Positions 1 through 7,828 of a DNA stretch of 43,767 nucleotides are shown piece by piece. This DNA is from CAZRIE01 sp964600075 (GTDB lineage: Bacteria; Bacteroidota; Bacteroidia; Flavobacteriales; Flavobacteriaceae). Under the pieces are notes generated by a model. It did no database searches. It had not been told where the DNA came from and saw only the letters and a program-made list of their open reading frames with translations. Position 1 is the first letter of the stretch, and each line of letters begins with the position of its first letter. The stretch spans positions 1 to 43,767 of the forward strand of contig CAZRIE010000025.1 in NCBI GenBank assembly GCA_964600075.1, written 5' to 3'. The position numbers and the translations under genes were made by a program.

Positions 1-85
1 TAACAGTTTAATAACTAAACTTTAACAGCCATTGGGAATCCTTTAGAGGTTTTTTTACATTTTAAATTGTGGTATTTTAAATAGG

Positions 86-931
86 CTACGCAATCCGTTT
101 GTTGCCCAAATGCACACCCTCGTATCCATTAATGAGAGGCTTTTTACCTTACCCCCATTCGTACTCACCCATTTCGCAAGATTCGCGTATAACCCGATGG
201 CAAGGAATCAAATACGCCACCGGATTGTTCCCCACAGCCGTGCCAACAGCCCTTACAGCCTTAGGCCTATCGATAATCTTTGCAATGTCGTTTTAGGCTA
301 AATACTGCGCAGAAGGTATCGAGAGCAATGCTTTCCAAACACTTATCTGAAAAGGCGTACCCTTTAGATCAAGTACAATCCGCTTTTCAGGAATTTTCCA
401 GGTCCTAAAGTAATCTACTACCATATGGCCGTATCGGCCAAGTTCATTAACAAAATGAGCTTTTGGAAAAATGGATTCCAACTGTTCCCTCGTTGATTTA
501 TGGACCTCCAAAAAAGACAATTGACAAATCCCAAGGTTCGATTCCGCAACGACCATATCACCAAAAGGGGTATCGATAACCTGATATTTCAATTCCAAGC
601 CGCTTCCTTTTCTCTGATATGCCCCAGGAGTACAGGCCTCTATTTTCACAAACATATCATGCAAGCGTCCGTTTCCCGAAAGGGCTACTTCATATGCGGT
701 GGCCAGAGTAGAACGGCCTTCCTCTAAACATTTTTTGGCATGCTCTACGGTAGTAAACTGTAAAAATTGTTTCGGTGTAACCCCGACCCATTGATGAAAC
801 AGACGCTGAAAATGATACTTGCTTAAATAAACGTGCGCAGTTACTTCCTCCAAACTAGGCTGTTTCTTATAGTTTTCCACAATAAAATGGATGGCCCTTT
901 CGATGATGTTAGAATGATATTTATTTTCCAT
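86..931 (-). pseudogene. AraC/Ada-type methylated-DNA-protein cysteine methyltransferase, broken by two in-frame stops
   Basis: The reading frame starts at the ATG at 931 and encodes an AraC-type helix-turn-helix region (about residues 8-105) followed by an O6-alkylguanine-DNA alkyltransferase domain. The open frame stops after 212 codons at a TAA (293-295). The same frame then resumes with clear alkyltransferase sequence (NDIAKIIDRPKAVRAVGTAV, then the active-site motif PCHRV with Cys at 200-202), hits a second TAA at 149-151, and continues through GYEGVHLGNKRIA to a TAG at 86-88. No frameshift is needed, so the original protein was about 280 residues, normal for AraC-alkyltransferase fusions. 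The first stop replaces the residue after QYLA, which is usually Tyr in this family (TAC or TAT to TAA). Such proteins repair alkylated DNA and can act as adaptive-response regulators. As written, the translated product lacks the catalytic Cys. Confidence 0.82.
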
Positions 932-935
932 ATCC

Positions 936-963
936 CAAAAATAGAATTATTGACGCTGTACAA
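936..963 (-). promoter_or_regulatory. Bacteroidota-type promoter for the Ada-like gene
   Basis: On the minus strand a TTG (961-963) is followed after 17 nt by TATTTTTG (936-943), a match to the -33 TTG / -7 TAnnTTTG pair of Bacteroidota. The -7 element ends only 4 nt before the ATG at 931, so the transcript would have almost no leader. The promoter looks intact although the gene is broken. Confidence 0.55.
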
Positions 964-1012
964 CAATCCGAATCTTGCTGTTTTATTCTTCTAAAAAAAT
1001 GAAGTCCGATAA

Positions 1013-1044
1013 TTGGCTATTCCTGTCAAATCGTACTACTTTTG
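1013..1044 (+). promoter_or_regulatory. Putative gpmI promoter
   Basis: TTG at 1013-1015 and TACTTTTG at 1037-1044 match the -33/-7 pair with a 21-nt spacer, inside the usual range. The ATG of gpmI lies 21 nt beyond the -7 element. Confidence 0.5.
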
Positions 1045-1065
1045 ATTTTCAAATAAACCACACCC

Positions 1066-2583
1066 ATGAACAAAAAAGTAATATTGATGATTTTAGATGG
1101 TTGGGGCAAATCTCCCAATCCCAAGGTCTCCGCCATCGACAACGCCAACACGCCTTTCGTTGATTCCCTATATGAGAAATATCCCAATGCCAACTTGTTG
1201 ACAGACGGTATGAACGTGGGGCTACCAGAAGGTCAAATGGGCAATAGCGAAGTAGGTCATATGAACTTGGGTGCCGGTCGAATCGTCTACCAAGATTTGG
1301 CAAAAATCAATTTGGCAGTAAAAGAAAATACCCTAAAGGATGAAAAAGTTTTAAAGGATGCCTTTTTATACGCCAAGGAAAATAATAAACCCGTCCACTT
1401 TTTAGGTCTTTTAAGCAATGGCGGCGTGCATAGTCATACCAGCCATTTAAAAGGGTTAATAGAAGCTGGCAACAACTACGGACTCGACAACATGTTCGTA
1501 CACGCCTTTACCGATGGTAGGGATGTTGACCCAAAAAGCGGAAAAGGCATATTAGAAGATCTCGACAATTTTTGCACTGATAAAAATGCACAGTTGGCAA
1601 CTGTAATAGGTAGGTATTATGCCATGGATCGCGACAAAAGATGGGAACGTGTAAAGCAGGCCTATGATGTGATGGTGAATTCAGAAGGCGAAAAATGTAG
1701 CGATATCAGCAAAACGATGCAGCAAAGTTACGATCAAGACATTACGGACGAATTCATCAAGCCAATCGTGATGACCAACACCGATGGTAAACCCGTTGCG
1801 AAAATTTCTTCTGACGACGTAGTTATCTTTTTCAATTTCAGAACTGACCGCGGTAGAGAACTTACCCAAGTGCTAAGCCAGGCGAGCATGCACGAATATA
1901 ATATGCATAAATTAAAGCTTTACTATGTGACATTGACCAACTACAATGATTCTTTCAAGGGAATACACGTCGTCTATGATAAGGATAATATCGAGGAGAC
2001 GTTGGGAGAGGTCTTGGAAAAGGCAGGAAAAAAACAAATTCGAATTGCTGAGACAGAAAAGTACCCTCATGTAACTTTCTTCTTCAACGGAGGCAGGGAA
2101 GTACCTTTTGAGGGTGAGGAGCGACTTCTTTGCCCATCACCAAAGGTGGCTACTTATGATCTTAAACCCGAAATGAGCGCCTATGAAATTCGCGATGCCA
2201 TTATTCCCGAATTGGAAAAGGGCGAAGTAGATTTCGTTTGTTTGAATTTTGCCAATCCTGATATGGTGGGGCATACCGGAGACATGCAAGCAGCCATAAA
2301 AGCTTGTGAAGTGGTTGATGCCTGTGCCAATGCCGTGGTCACTACAGCTCTCGAAAACGGATACTCCACAATCGTTATTGCAGATCATGGTAACTGCGAA
2401 ACGATGATCAATCCTGACGGGAGTCCGAATACTGCACACACCACAAACCCTGTTCCTTTGATTTTGGTAGATAATGACATCAAGGAAATTCGAGATGGCG
2501 TATTGGGCGATATAGCGCCTACCATTCTAAAATTGATGGGTATAACACAGCCTGAACTGATGACAAGAGAGGCATTGGTGTAA
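1066..2583 (+). CDS. gpmI: 2,3-bisphosphoglycerate-independent phosphoglycerate mutase
   Basis: This cytosolic glycolytic/gluconeogenic enzyme interconverts 3-phosphoglycerate and 2-phosphoglycerate. The 505-residue length matches the iPGM family. The N-terminal metal-binding motif LDGWG is at residues 10-14, and the catalytic serine sits in GNSEVGHMNLGAGR (Ser61), the residue phosphorylated during the reaction. The C-terminal alkaline-phosphatase-like metal motifs are visible as DMVGHTGD and IADHGNCE, followed by NTAHTTNPVP. The ATG start is preceded by a good TAnnTTTG element. It is followed 14-32 nt later by map on the same strand, so the two could be cotranscribed, though map also seems to have its own -7 element. 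No anomaly was seen. Confidence 0.97.
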   Translation: MNKKVILMILDGWGKSPNPKVSAIDNANTPFVDSLYEKYPNANLLTDGMNVGLPEGQMGNSEVGHMNLGAGRIVYQDLAKINLAVKENTLKDEKVLKDAFLYAKENNKPVHFLGLLSNGGVHSHTSHLKGLIEAGNNYGLDNMFVHAFTDGRDVDPKSGKGILEDLDNFCTDKNAQLATVIGRYYAMDRDKRWERVKQAYDVMVNSEGEKCSDISKTMQQSYDQDITDEFIKPIVMTNTDGKPVAKISSDDVVIFFNFRTDRGRELTQVLSQASMHEYNMHKLKLYYVTLTNYNDSFKGIHVVYDKDNIEETLGEVLEKAGKKQIRIAETEKYPHVTFFFNGGREVPFEGEERLLCPSPKVATYDLKPEMSAYEIRDAIIPELEKGEVDFVCLNFANPDMVGHTGDMQAAIKACEVVDACANAVVTTALENGYSTIVIADHGNCETMINPDGSPNTAHTTNPVPLILVDNDIKEIRDGVLGDIAPTILKLMGITQPELMTREALV

Positions 2584-2602
2584 CGAAATTATTCCAAATG
2601 TT

Positions 2603-2610
2603 TACCTTTG
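2603..2610 (+). promoter_or_regulatory. -7 element TACCTTTG immediately before map
   Basis: TACCTTTG at 2603-2610 fits TAnnTTTG. It ends 5 nt before the ATG at 2616, which argues that the upstream in-frame ATG at 2598 is not the real start and that the mRNA is nearly leaderless. A -33 TTG is not well placed: the nearest is at 2575, which gives a long spacer. Confidence 0.4.
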
Positions 2611-2615
2611 CCGCT

Positions 2616-3434
2616 ATGATAAAAATAAAATCGCCGGAAGAAATAGAATTGATGCGCGAAAGTGCCTTGGTTGTCTCAAAAACCTTAGGTATGCTGGCAT
2701 CCGAAATCAAACCCGGAGTCAATGCGCTTTATCTAGACAAGTTGGCAGAAGACTTTATTCGTGCTCAAGGTGCCGAACCCGGTTTTTTGGGTATGTACGA
2801 CTTTCCCAACACCCTGAACATGAGCCCCAACGCCCAAGTGGTACATGGCATTCCCAATAGCGATCCGTTAAAGGAAGGTGATATTATTTCAGTGGATTGC
2901 GGGGCACTGAAAAATGGGTATTACGGGGATCACGCCTACACCTTCGAAGTCGGCGAAGTAGCAACTGAAACCAAGAAATTACTGAAGGTGACCAAAGAGT
3001 CTTTGTACCGTGGCATTCGTGAGTTCAAGGCAGGAAATCGTGTGGGCGATGTTGCCTATGCCATTCAGAATTATTGTGAAGGTCATGGCTACGGAGTTGT
3101 TCGTGAATTGGTAGGACATGGGTTGGGAAAGAAATTGCACGAATCGCCAGAAATGCCCAATTACGGCAAACGCGGTAGGGGCAAAAAATTCGTTGAGGGC
3201 TTGGTAGTAGCTATCGAACCTATGATCAACATGGGTACACGGCGCATCAAACAACTTAAAGACGGCTGGACTATTCTCACCGCCGACGGGCAGCCAAGTG
3301 CACACTTCGAACATAATGTGGCCATCGTAAACGGAAAACCCGAACTACTTTCAACTTTTCAATACATTTATGACGCCTTGGGAATAGAAAGTGATGAGGA
3401 GGATGATTTTAGGCACTCAAAACCTGTGCTCTAG
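2616..3434 (+). CDS. map: Type I methionine aminopeptidase
   Basis: It removes the initiator methionine from nascent proteins in the cytosol. The metal-ligand pattern of the pita-bread fold is present in order: SVDCGALKNGYYGDHAYTF (two Asp), VGHGLGKKLHESP (His), EPMINMG (Glu) and EHNVAI (Glu). I chose the ATG at 2616 (MIKIKSPEEIELMRES, 272 residues), because type I MetAPs usually begin this way. The ATG 18 nt upstream would lie upstream of a promoter-like TACCTTTG. The C-terminus has a short acidic extension (about 20 residues, rich in Glu/Asp) after the catalytic domain. A methyltransferase gene follows 46 nt downstream on the same strand. Confidence 0.95.
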   Translation: MIKIKSPEEIELMRESALVVSKTLGMLASEIKPGVNALYLDKLAEDFIRAQGAEPGFLGMYDFPNTLNMSPNAQVVHGIPNSDPLKEGDIISVDCGALKNGYYGDHAYTFEVGEVATETKKLLKVTKESLYRGIREFKAGNRVGDVAYAIQNYCEGHGYGVVRELVGHGLGKKLHESPEMPNYGKRGRGKKFVEGLVVAIEPMINMGTRRIKQLKDGWTILTADGQPSAHFEHNVAIVNGKPELLSTFQYIYDALGIESDEEDDFRHSKPVL

Positions 3435-3480
3435 ATTGATTGTTCAGACCCGAAATAATTAATACTAATACAAGCAATTC

Positions 3481-4251
3481 GTGTCCAAAATCTTCAAATA
3501 CATACTCAATTTCCTACCAAGACCTCTACTCATAAAACTGAGTTACTTGGTAAGACCCCTACTCGCCTTTTGGATGAAAGGAAACAAATACGAAGACCCC
3601 ATAGATAGTAGAAGATTCAAAAGCTTTCTCCCATATGGCTACGAAAGTCCAAGAGAAAATGTATTGTCTCCCTATACCCTGTCCTTAGAACGCCATAGGC
3701 TATTGTGGTTGTACCTGAAAAATGAGACCGATTTCTTCACGGCGTCATTAAAAGTATTGCATTTCGCTCCGGAACAAGCATTTTACAAACGTTTTAGAAA
3801 GTTGGAGAATTTAGACTACACCACTACAGACCTAAATTCACCCTTGGCCGATGTAAAAGCGGACATCTGTAAGCTTCCCTTTGAAGATCAATCTTACGAT
3901 GTGATTTTATGTAACCATGTGCTTGAACATATTCCCGACGATACCAAAGCCATGCAAGAACTCTTTCGAGTTCTCAAAAAAGGAGGGTGGGGCATTTTCC
4001 AGATTCCCCAAGATTTAAAACGTAAAAAGACCTTTGAAGACGATGCCATTACCGACAAAAAAGAACGCGCTAGAATCTTTGGTCAATATGACCATGTAAG
4101 GGTTTACGGTAGAGACTTTTTCAACAAGTTAAGGGCCATAGGTTTCGAAGTCGAAGAAGTAGATTATACCGCTTTATTATCACCAGCGGACGTAGACAAA
4201 TTCCGATTGGCGAAGGATGAAATCATTCCGCTTGTCAAGAAATCTGTTTAA
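3481..4251 (+). CDS. Class I SAM-dependent methyltransferase (Methyltransf_11 type)
   Basis: The 256-residue protein starts at GTG. A basic, partly hydrophobic N-terminal stretch (about residues 8-32) could associate with the membrane. The central part carries a degenerate SAM-binding region (VLHFAPEQAFYKRF) followed by DLNSPLADVKADICKLPFED and CNHVLEHIPDD, the acidic post-motif pattern of Methyltransf_11 enzymes. FRVLKKGGWGIFQIP corresponds to motif IV/post-I. The substrate cannot be read from the sequence. The gene lies just downstream of map. Its stop codon overlaps the stop of apbE on the other strand by 4 nt (tail-to-tail), so there is no room for a separate terminator between them. Confidence 0.88.
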   Translation: MSKIFKYILNFLPRPLLIKLSYLVRPLLAFWMKGNKYEDPIDSRRFKSFLPYGYESPRENVLSPYTLSLERHRLLWLYLKNETDFFTASLKVLHFAPEQAFYKRFRKLENLDYTTTDLNSPLADVKADICKLPFEDQSYDVILCNHVLEHIPDDTKAMQELFRVLKKGGWGIFQIPQDLKRKKTFEDDAITDKKERARIFGQYDHVRVYGRDFFNKLRAIGFEVEEVDYTALLSPADVDKFRLAKDEIIPLVKKSV

Positions 4252-5258
4252 TTATCTACCAAAATTTTCTCAAATCCGGGCGTCATAAATTCTTGGGTTT
4301 CCCCCTGCTCATCGAGATAAACGATATAGGCTTCCAGTTCGCGCTGGGCGGTCAGAAGCTTGACAGCTTCATCTAAATCCATCGCCATAAAAGCTGTGGC
4401 GTAAGCATCTGCGGTAGCACAGTTATCGGCAAGTATAGTGGCTGCCAATGTATTGGCATTTTTTGTGAAGCCAGTTTTGGGATCTATGGTGTGTACATAT
4501 TTCTTACCGGTTAGGCTATCAATCCTAAAATGCCTATAGTTACCAGATGAAGCAAGCGACTTGTTTTTCAAATGTATTGATATTTTGAGCCTTCGTTCAT
4601 TTTCCAGCTGCGGATCGTCGATACCTATAATCCAAGGCTTTTTCTTGATTTGGTTCTCCCCCTTAGCGACCAATTCTCCCCCTACTTCCAGAAGATAGTC
4701 TTGAATTCCCCTGACATCCATCATTTTGGCCAATCGGTCTATGGCATACCCCTTTGCAATGGCATTGAAATCAAAATATATATGGGAGTCCGATTTTTCA
4801 ACAGTATTTGCTTCCGTAAGCTTCACTTTATCAAAACCAACGTATTCCAATAGGCTATCAACACGTGTGCTGTCCATCGCTATCTGTTCTCCCGGACCAA
4901 AACCCCATGCGTTGACCAATACGCCTACAGTGGGGTCAAAATAGCCATTAGTTTTCCGGTGTACTTCCTTTGACAATTGAAATACATCTAAAAACATGGC
5001 ATCGACAACTACATCGACATCCCCATTATTAATTTTAGAAATATCGGAACTAGGTATGTAGGTAGATAACGATTGGTTCACTGCGGCTAAAACGGAATCT
5101 ATTTCTTTTTGTAAATCCATGGGCTCGGTCGAAAGGTAAATCAAGCTGTAAGAAGTACCCAAAGCAGCTCCAGTACTCTCGTTTCTGACTACTTGTGTTT
5201 CTCTATTCCCGCAGGACATACAGCATATAAACAGAAGCAACATTACAATTCTACTCAT
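4248..5258 (-). CDS. apbE: FAD:protein FMN transferase ApbE (lipoprotein)
   Basis: ApbE transfers FMN from FAD to threonine residues of target proteins, including NqrB and NqrC, with Mg2+. The 336-residue protein begins with a lipoprotein signal ending in the lipobox CCMSC (Cys16), so it should be anchored in the periplasm-facing membrane. Typical ApbE segments are visible: YFDPTVGVLVNAWGFGPG, DFNAIAKGYAIDRLA, VGGELVAKG, the HTIDPKTG motif and ADNCATADAYATAFM. It overlaps the small upstream gene by 8 nt, so the pair is probably translationally coupled. Its position after nqrF is biologically coherent, because Nqr cannot mature without covalent FMN. Confidence 0.95.
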   Translation of the reverse strand: MSRIVMLLLFICCMSCGNRETQVVRNESTGAALGTSYSLIYLSTEPMDLQKEIDSVLAAVNQSLSTYIPSSDISKINNGDVDVVVDAMFLDVFQLSKEVHRKTNGYFDPTVGVLVNAWGFGPGEQIAMDSTRVDSLLEYVGFDKVKLTEANTVEKSDSHIYFDFNAIAKGYAIDRLAKMMDVRGIQDYLLEVGGELVAKGENQIKKKPWIIGIDDPQLENERRLKISIHLKNKSLASSGNYRHFRIDSLTGKKYVHTIDPKTGFTKNANTLAATILADNCATADAYATAFMAMDLDEAVKLLTAQRELEAYIVYLDEQGETQEFMTPGFEKILVDN

Positions 5259-5619
5259 CGTCTACTTCGATTAATCCTTTATAATCTACAATATAGTCTT
5301 CATTCAAATATACGGGGAGATTTTGATTTTCGGCATTCGATAGCCCCACTCCTGCATAATAAGCTGTAGCCTCATACTTTTCTGCATGCGCCTTCATCTT
5401 TTTCATTAATACGGTATCAAAGCCACCCGGATTCTCGGGATAGGCAACATGCCGAACTATTATAAAATGTAGTTTTTTTTCTTTTAGACAGACAAACTGT
5501 GGGTTTTTTTTAGGTTTGCTGTTCACCCCCATAAAATCATAACCTTCTGCCCCCAATTTCCTACCAACAATATTCATTGCAAGGTTGTGTAGTTCCTGTT
5601 CCGATAGCGGTTTGCCCAT
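5251..5619 (-). CDS. Small protein of unknown function encoded between nqrF and apbE
   Basis: The 122-residue protein has no signal peptide or membrane helix. It is a mixed alpha/beta sequence with conserved-looking segments GRKLGAEGYDFMGVNSK, PQFVCLKEKKLHFIIVRH and AYYAGVGLSNAEN, and it ends in an acidic tail. The pattern (short strands, one Cys, His-Val-Ala-Tyr-Pro) resembles small restriction-endonuclease-like or NTF2-like folds only weakly, and I do not assign a function. From memory, proteins like this occur beside nqrF in other Flavobacteriia and are sometimes labelled after NqrF. This protein has neither the ferredoxin nor the flavin domain of NqrF, so that label would be misleading. 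The gene overlaps apbE by 8 nt and lies just past a terminator that follows nqrF. A role in Nqr maturation or ApbE function is inference from position. Confidence 0.8.
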   Translation of the reverse strand: MGKPLSEQELHNLAMNIVGRKLGAEGYDFMGVNSKPKKNPQFVCLKEKKLHFIIVRHVAYPENPGGFDTVLMKKMKAHAEKYEATAYYAGVGLSNAENQNLPVYLNEDYIVDYKGLIEVDDE

Positions 5620-5636
5620 TTCTAAAAATTACATTC

Positions 5637-5664
5637 AAAAAAACCGGTGCCAGAGACATCGGTT
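5637..5664 (-). terminator. Intrinsic terminator after nqrF
   Basis: Read on the minus strand, AACCG (5660-5664 side) pairs with CGGTT (5642-5646 side). Four further inner pairs (TGTC/GGCA) follow one mismatch, with a TCT loop, and seven T follow directly. It sits in the 97-nt gap between nqrF and the small gene, so it would end or attenuate the nqr transcript before the small gene and apbE. Confidence 0.65.
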
Positions 5665-5716
5665 ATGTAAGTCGTTTAACAGATTTACGTCCTCACGGGA
5701 ATAACTCGGATTATAC

Positions 5717-7024
5717 TTATCCTCCAAAATCATCAAAACGGATATGCTCATCGGGGACACCAAAATCCTCGCCCATTTTCTGTACCGCTTTGTTCATCAA
5801 TGGCGGACCACAGAAATAAAGCTCAATATCTTCGGGAGATTCATGAAGGCTTAAATAATTATCGATAACACAATTGTGTATGAACCCGACAAAACCATCA
5901 CCTGGACTGTCAATATCTTTTTTGACCTTCCAATTATCCTCTTCCATAGGCTCTGAAAGTGCCATATAGAAATTAAAGTTCGGGAAATTTTTTTCCAACT
6001 GTTTAAAGTGATCGATATAGAACAACTCTCTTTTTGAACGACCCCCATACCAATAGGTCACTTTTCTATTTGTCTTTAAGGTATTGAAGAGGTGATATAA
6101 ATGTGAACGCATAGGGGCCATACCGGCACCACCGCCAACATATAACATTTCGGAGTCCGATTCATTGATAAAGAATTCTCCGTAAGGTCCTGAAATTGTA
6201 ACATCGTCGCCTTCTTTCAAAGAGAAGATGTAGGAGGACGCTACTCCTGGGTTTACATCCATCCAGCCATTTTTTGACCTATCCCAAGGCGGAGTCGCGA
6301 TACGCACATTTAACATAATTTCCTTACCTTCGGCAGGATAGGAAGCCATAGAATAGGCCCTTTCCACCGTTTCGGGGTTCTTCATCACCAAAGGCCAGAG
6401 ATTAAACTTGTCCCATTCTGCCTGAAACTTATCCGGTGTTTCATGTTCTTCAGGGTGTGCCGTAATATCGATATCGGAATACTTAATCTCGCATTTGGGT
6501 ATCTCGATTTGAATATACCCTCCTGCCTTATAGCCCATATCTTGAGGAATCTCAACTACGAATTCTTTGATAAAAGAAGCCACATTATAGTTTCGCACTA
6601 CTTTGGCAGGCCATTTCTTAATTCCAAAAACTTCTTCGGGAATGGTTATTTCCATATCCTGCTTTACCTTGACCTGACAGGCCAAACGAGCGCCAGAATT
6701 CAATTCTCGTTTTGAGAAATGTGGAGTTTCCGTTGGCAAGGCCTCTCCCCCACCTGAAAGCACATGGCATTCACATTGAATACAGGTTCCACCGCCACCA
6801 CATGCCGATGGCAAGAATACTTTTTGGTTACCCAAAGTGGAGAGCAAGGAACTTCCTGACCCAACCTCGATTTTTTTCTCGCCGTTGATGGTAATGGTTA
6901 CTGGCCCAGAAGGGGATAGTTTTTCTTTTGTAAACAACAAAAGAGCGACCAAAACCATCAGTAGTATTAAAAACGATACTACGGTAATCAATATCGTTCC
7001 CCCGGTACTTGCAGCTAATAGCAT
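5717..7024 (-). CDS. nqrF: Na+-translocating NADH:quinone reductase subunit F
   Basis: NqrF is the NADH dehydrogenase entry point of the Na+ pump. It takes a hydride from NADH to FAD and passes electrons through a [2Fe-2S] centre to the other subunits. An N-terminal membrane anchor spans about residues 9-31. The ferredoxin domain has cysteines at about 75, 81, 84 and 116 (CGGGGTCIQCEC), and the FAD motif RAYSMAS is at about 221-227. A ferredoxin-NADP reductase-like NAD-binding part follows (YVGGGAGMAPMRSHLYHL; YFCGPPLMNKAV), with the usual C-terminus FDDFGG. At 435 residues the length is slightly above the proteobacterial form. It starts 2 nt after the nqrE stop. Confidence 0.97.
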   Translation of the reverse strand: MLLAASTGGTILITVVSFLILLMVLVALLLFTKEKLSPSGPVTITINGEKKIEVGSGSSLLSTLGNQKVFLPSACGGGGTCIQCECHVLSGGGEALPTETPHFSKRELNSGARLACQVKVKQDMEITIPEEVFGIKKWPAKVVRNYNVASFIKEFVVEIPQDMGYKAGGYIQIEIPKCEIKYSDIDITAHPEEHETPDKFQAEWDKFNLWPLVMKNPETVERAYSMASYPAEGKEIMLNVRIATPPWDRSKNGWMDVNPGVASSYIFSLKEGDDVTISGPYGEFFINESDSEMLYVGGGAGMAPMRSHLYHLFNTLKTNRKVTYWYGGRSKRELFYIDHFKQLEKNFPNFNFYMALSEPMEEDNWKVKKDIDSPGDGFVGFIHNCVIDNYLSLHESPEDIELYFCGPPLMNKAVQKMGEDFGVPDEHIRFDDFGG

Positions 7025-7026
7025 AT

Positions 7027-7809
7027 CTATTTGTTTATTGCGTCGTTATAAGAGATTTCCTTTTGGTCAACCTCTTTTTTAGTTTCTTTTGTTTTTTCCG
7101 CTCCGATAAGGTCATCCTCCCTTATAGCGCGTACATCTTCTTTTTCAACTTTCTGCGCTGTAGTTTCTTCTACGGGCGCTGCATCATCACCTCCTGTCAA
7201 CATACCTCCGAAACTCTGGAAACCGATACCCATCAATCCTGTAATGATAAATGTGATTCCCAGACCACGTAATGGAGGTGGCACATTTGAATATCGAATT
7301 TTTTCACGTATGGCAGCAATCGCAAGTATCGCCAAAAACCAACCTATACCAGAACTTACCCCATAATTGAGAGCCAAACCTAATGTTTCGATATCTCTTG
7401 CCTGCATAAATAATGAACCACCTAGAATAGCACAGTTCACCGCAATCAAGGGCAAAAAGATGCCTAGGGAATTATATAAAGACGGAGAGAATTTTTCGAC
7501 TACGATTTCTACCAATTGTACCATTGTAGCAATCGTGGCTATGAATAATATAAAAGATAGGAAGCTGAGATTATAATCAGCATATTCAGGGCCTAACCAA
7601 GCCAAGGCGCCATCGCGCAATAAGTATTGATCTAACAACCAGTTCAACGGAACGGTGACCGCCAATACGAAGATTACGGCCGCCCCTAGACCAACTGCAG
7701 TGGCTACTTTTTTGGAAACCGCGAGATAAGAACACATCCCCAAGAACACGGCAAATACCATGTTATCGATGAATATGGATTTAAAAAACAATTCTAGATG
7801 CTCTAACAT
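7027..7809 (-). CDS. nqrE: Na+-translocating NADH:quinone reductase subunit E
   Basis: NqrE is an integral membrane subunit that, with NqrD, holds an intramembrane iron centre and forms part of the Na+ path. Six hydrophobic helices are visible over residues 1 to about 200. The two half-helix cysteines of the family are present at Cys26 (FLGMCSYL) and Cys126 (VNCAILGG). At 260 residues the protein is about 55-60 residues longer than proteobacterial NqrE. The extra part is a hydrophilic Glu/Lys/Asp-rich tail after FGGMLTGGDD. The gene is packed between nqrD (19 nt) and nqrF (2 nt). Confidence 0.96.
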   Translation of the reverse strand: MLEHLELFFKSIFIDNMVFAVFLGMCSYLAVSKKVATAVGLGAAVIFVLAVTVPLNWLLDQYLLRDGALAWLGPEYADYNLSFLSFILFIATIATMVQLVEIVVEKFSPSLYNSLGIFLPLIAVNCAILGGSLFMQARDIETLGLALNYGVSSGIGWFLAILAIAAIREKIRYSNVPPPLRGLGITFIITGLMGIGFQSFGGMLTGGDDAAPVEETTAQKVEKEDVRAIREDDLIGAEKTKETKKEVDQKEISYNDAINK

Positions 7810-7828
7810 AATTCTTCCTTTAATTCAA

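Noticed and set aside
99..301. Plus-strand frames of 63-65 codons near the left end
   Set aside because: They lie antisense to the in-frame continuation of the Ada-like pseudogene, whose minus-strand reading explains the sequence far better.
2598..2615. Upstream ATG as the start of map
   Set aside because: It would overlap the -7-like element TACCTTTG and adds six residues not typical of type I MetAP.
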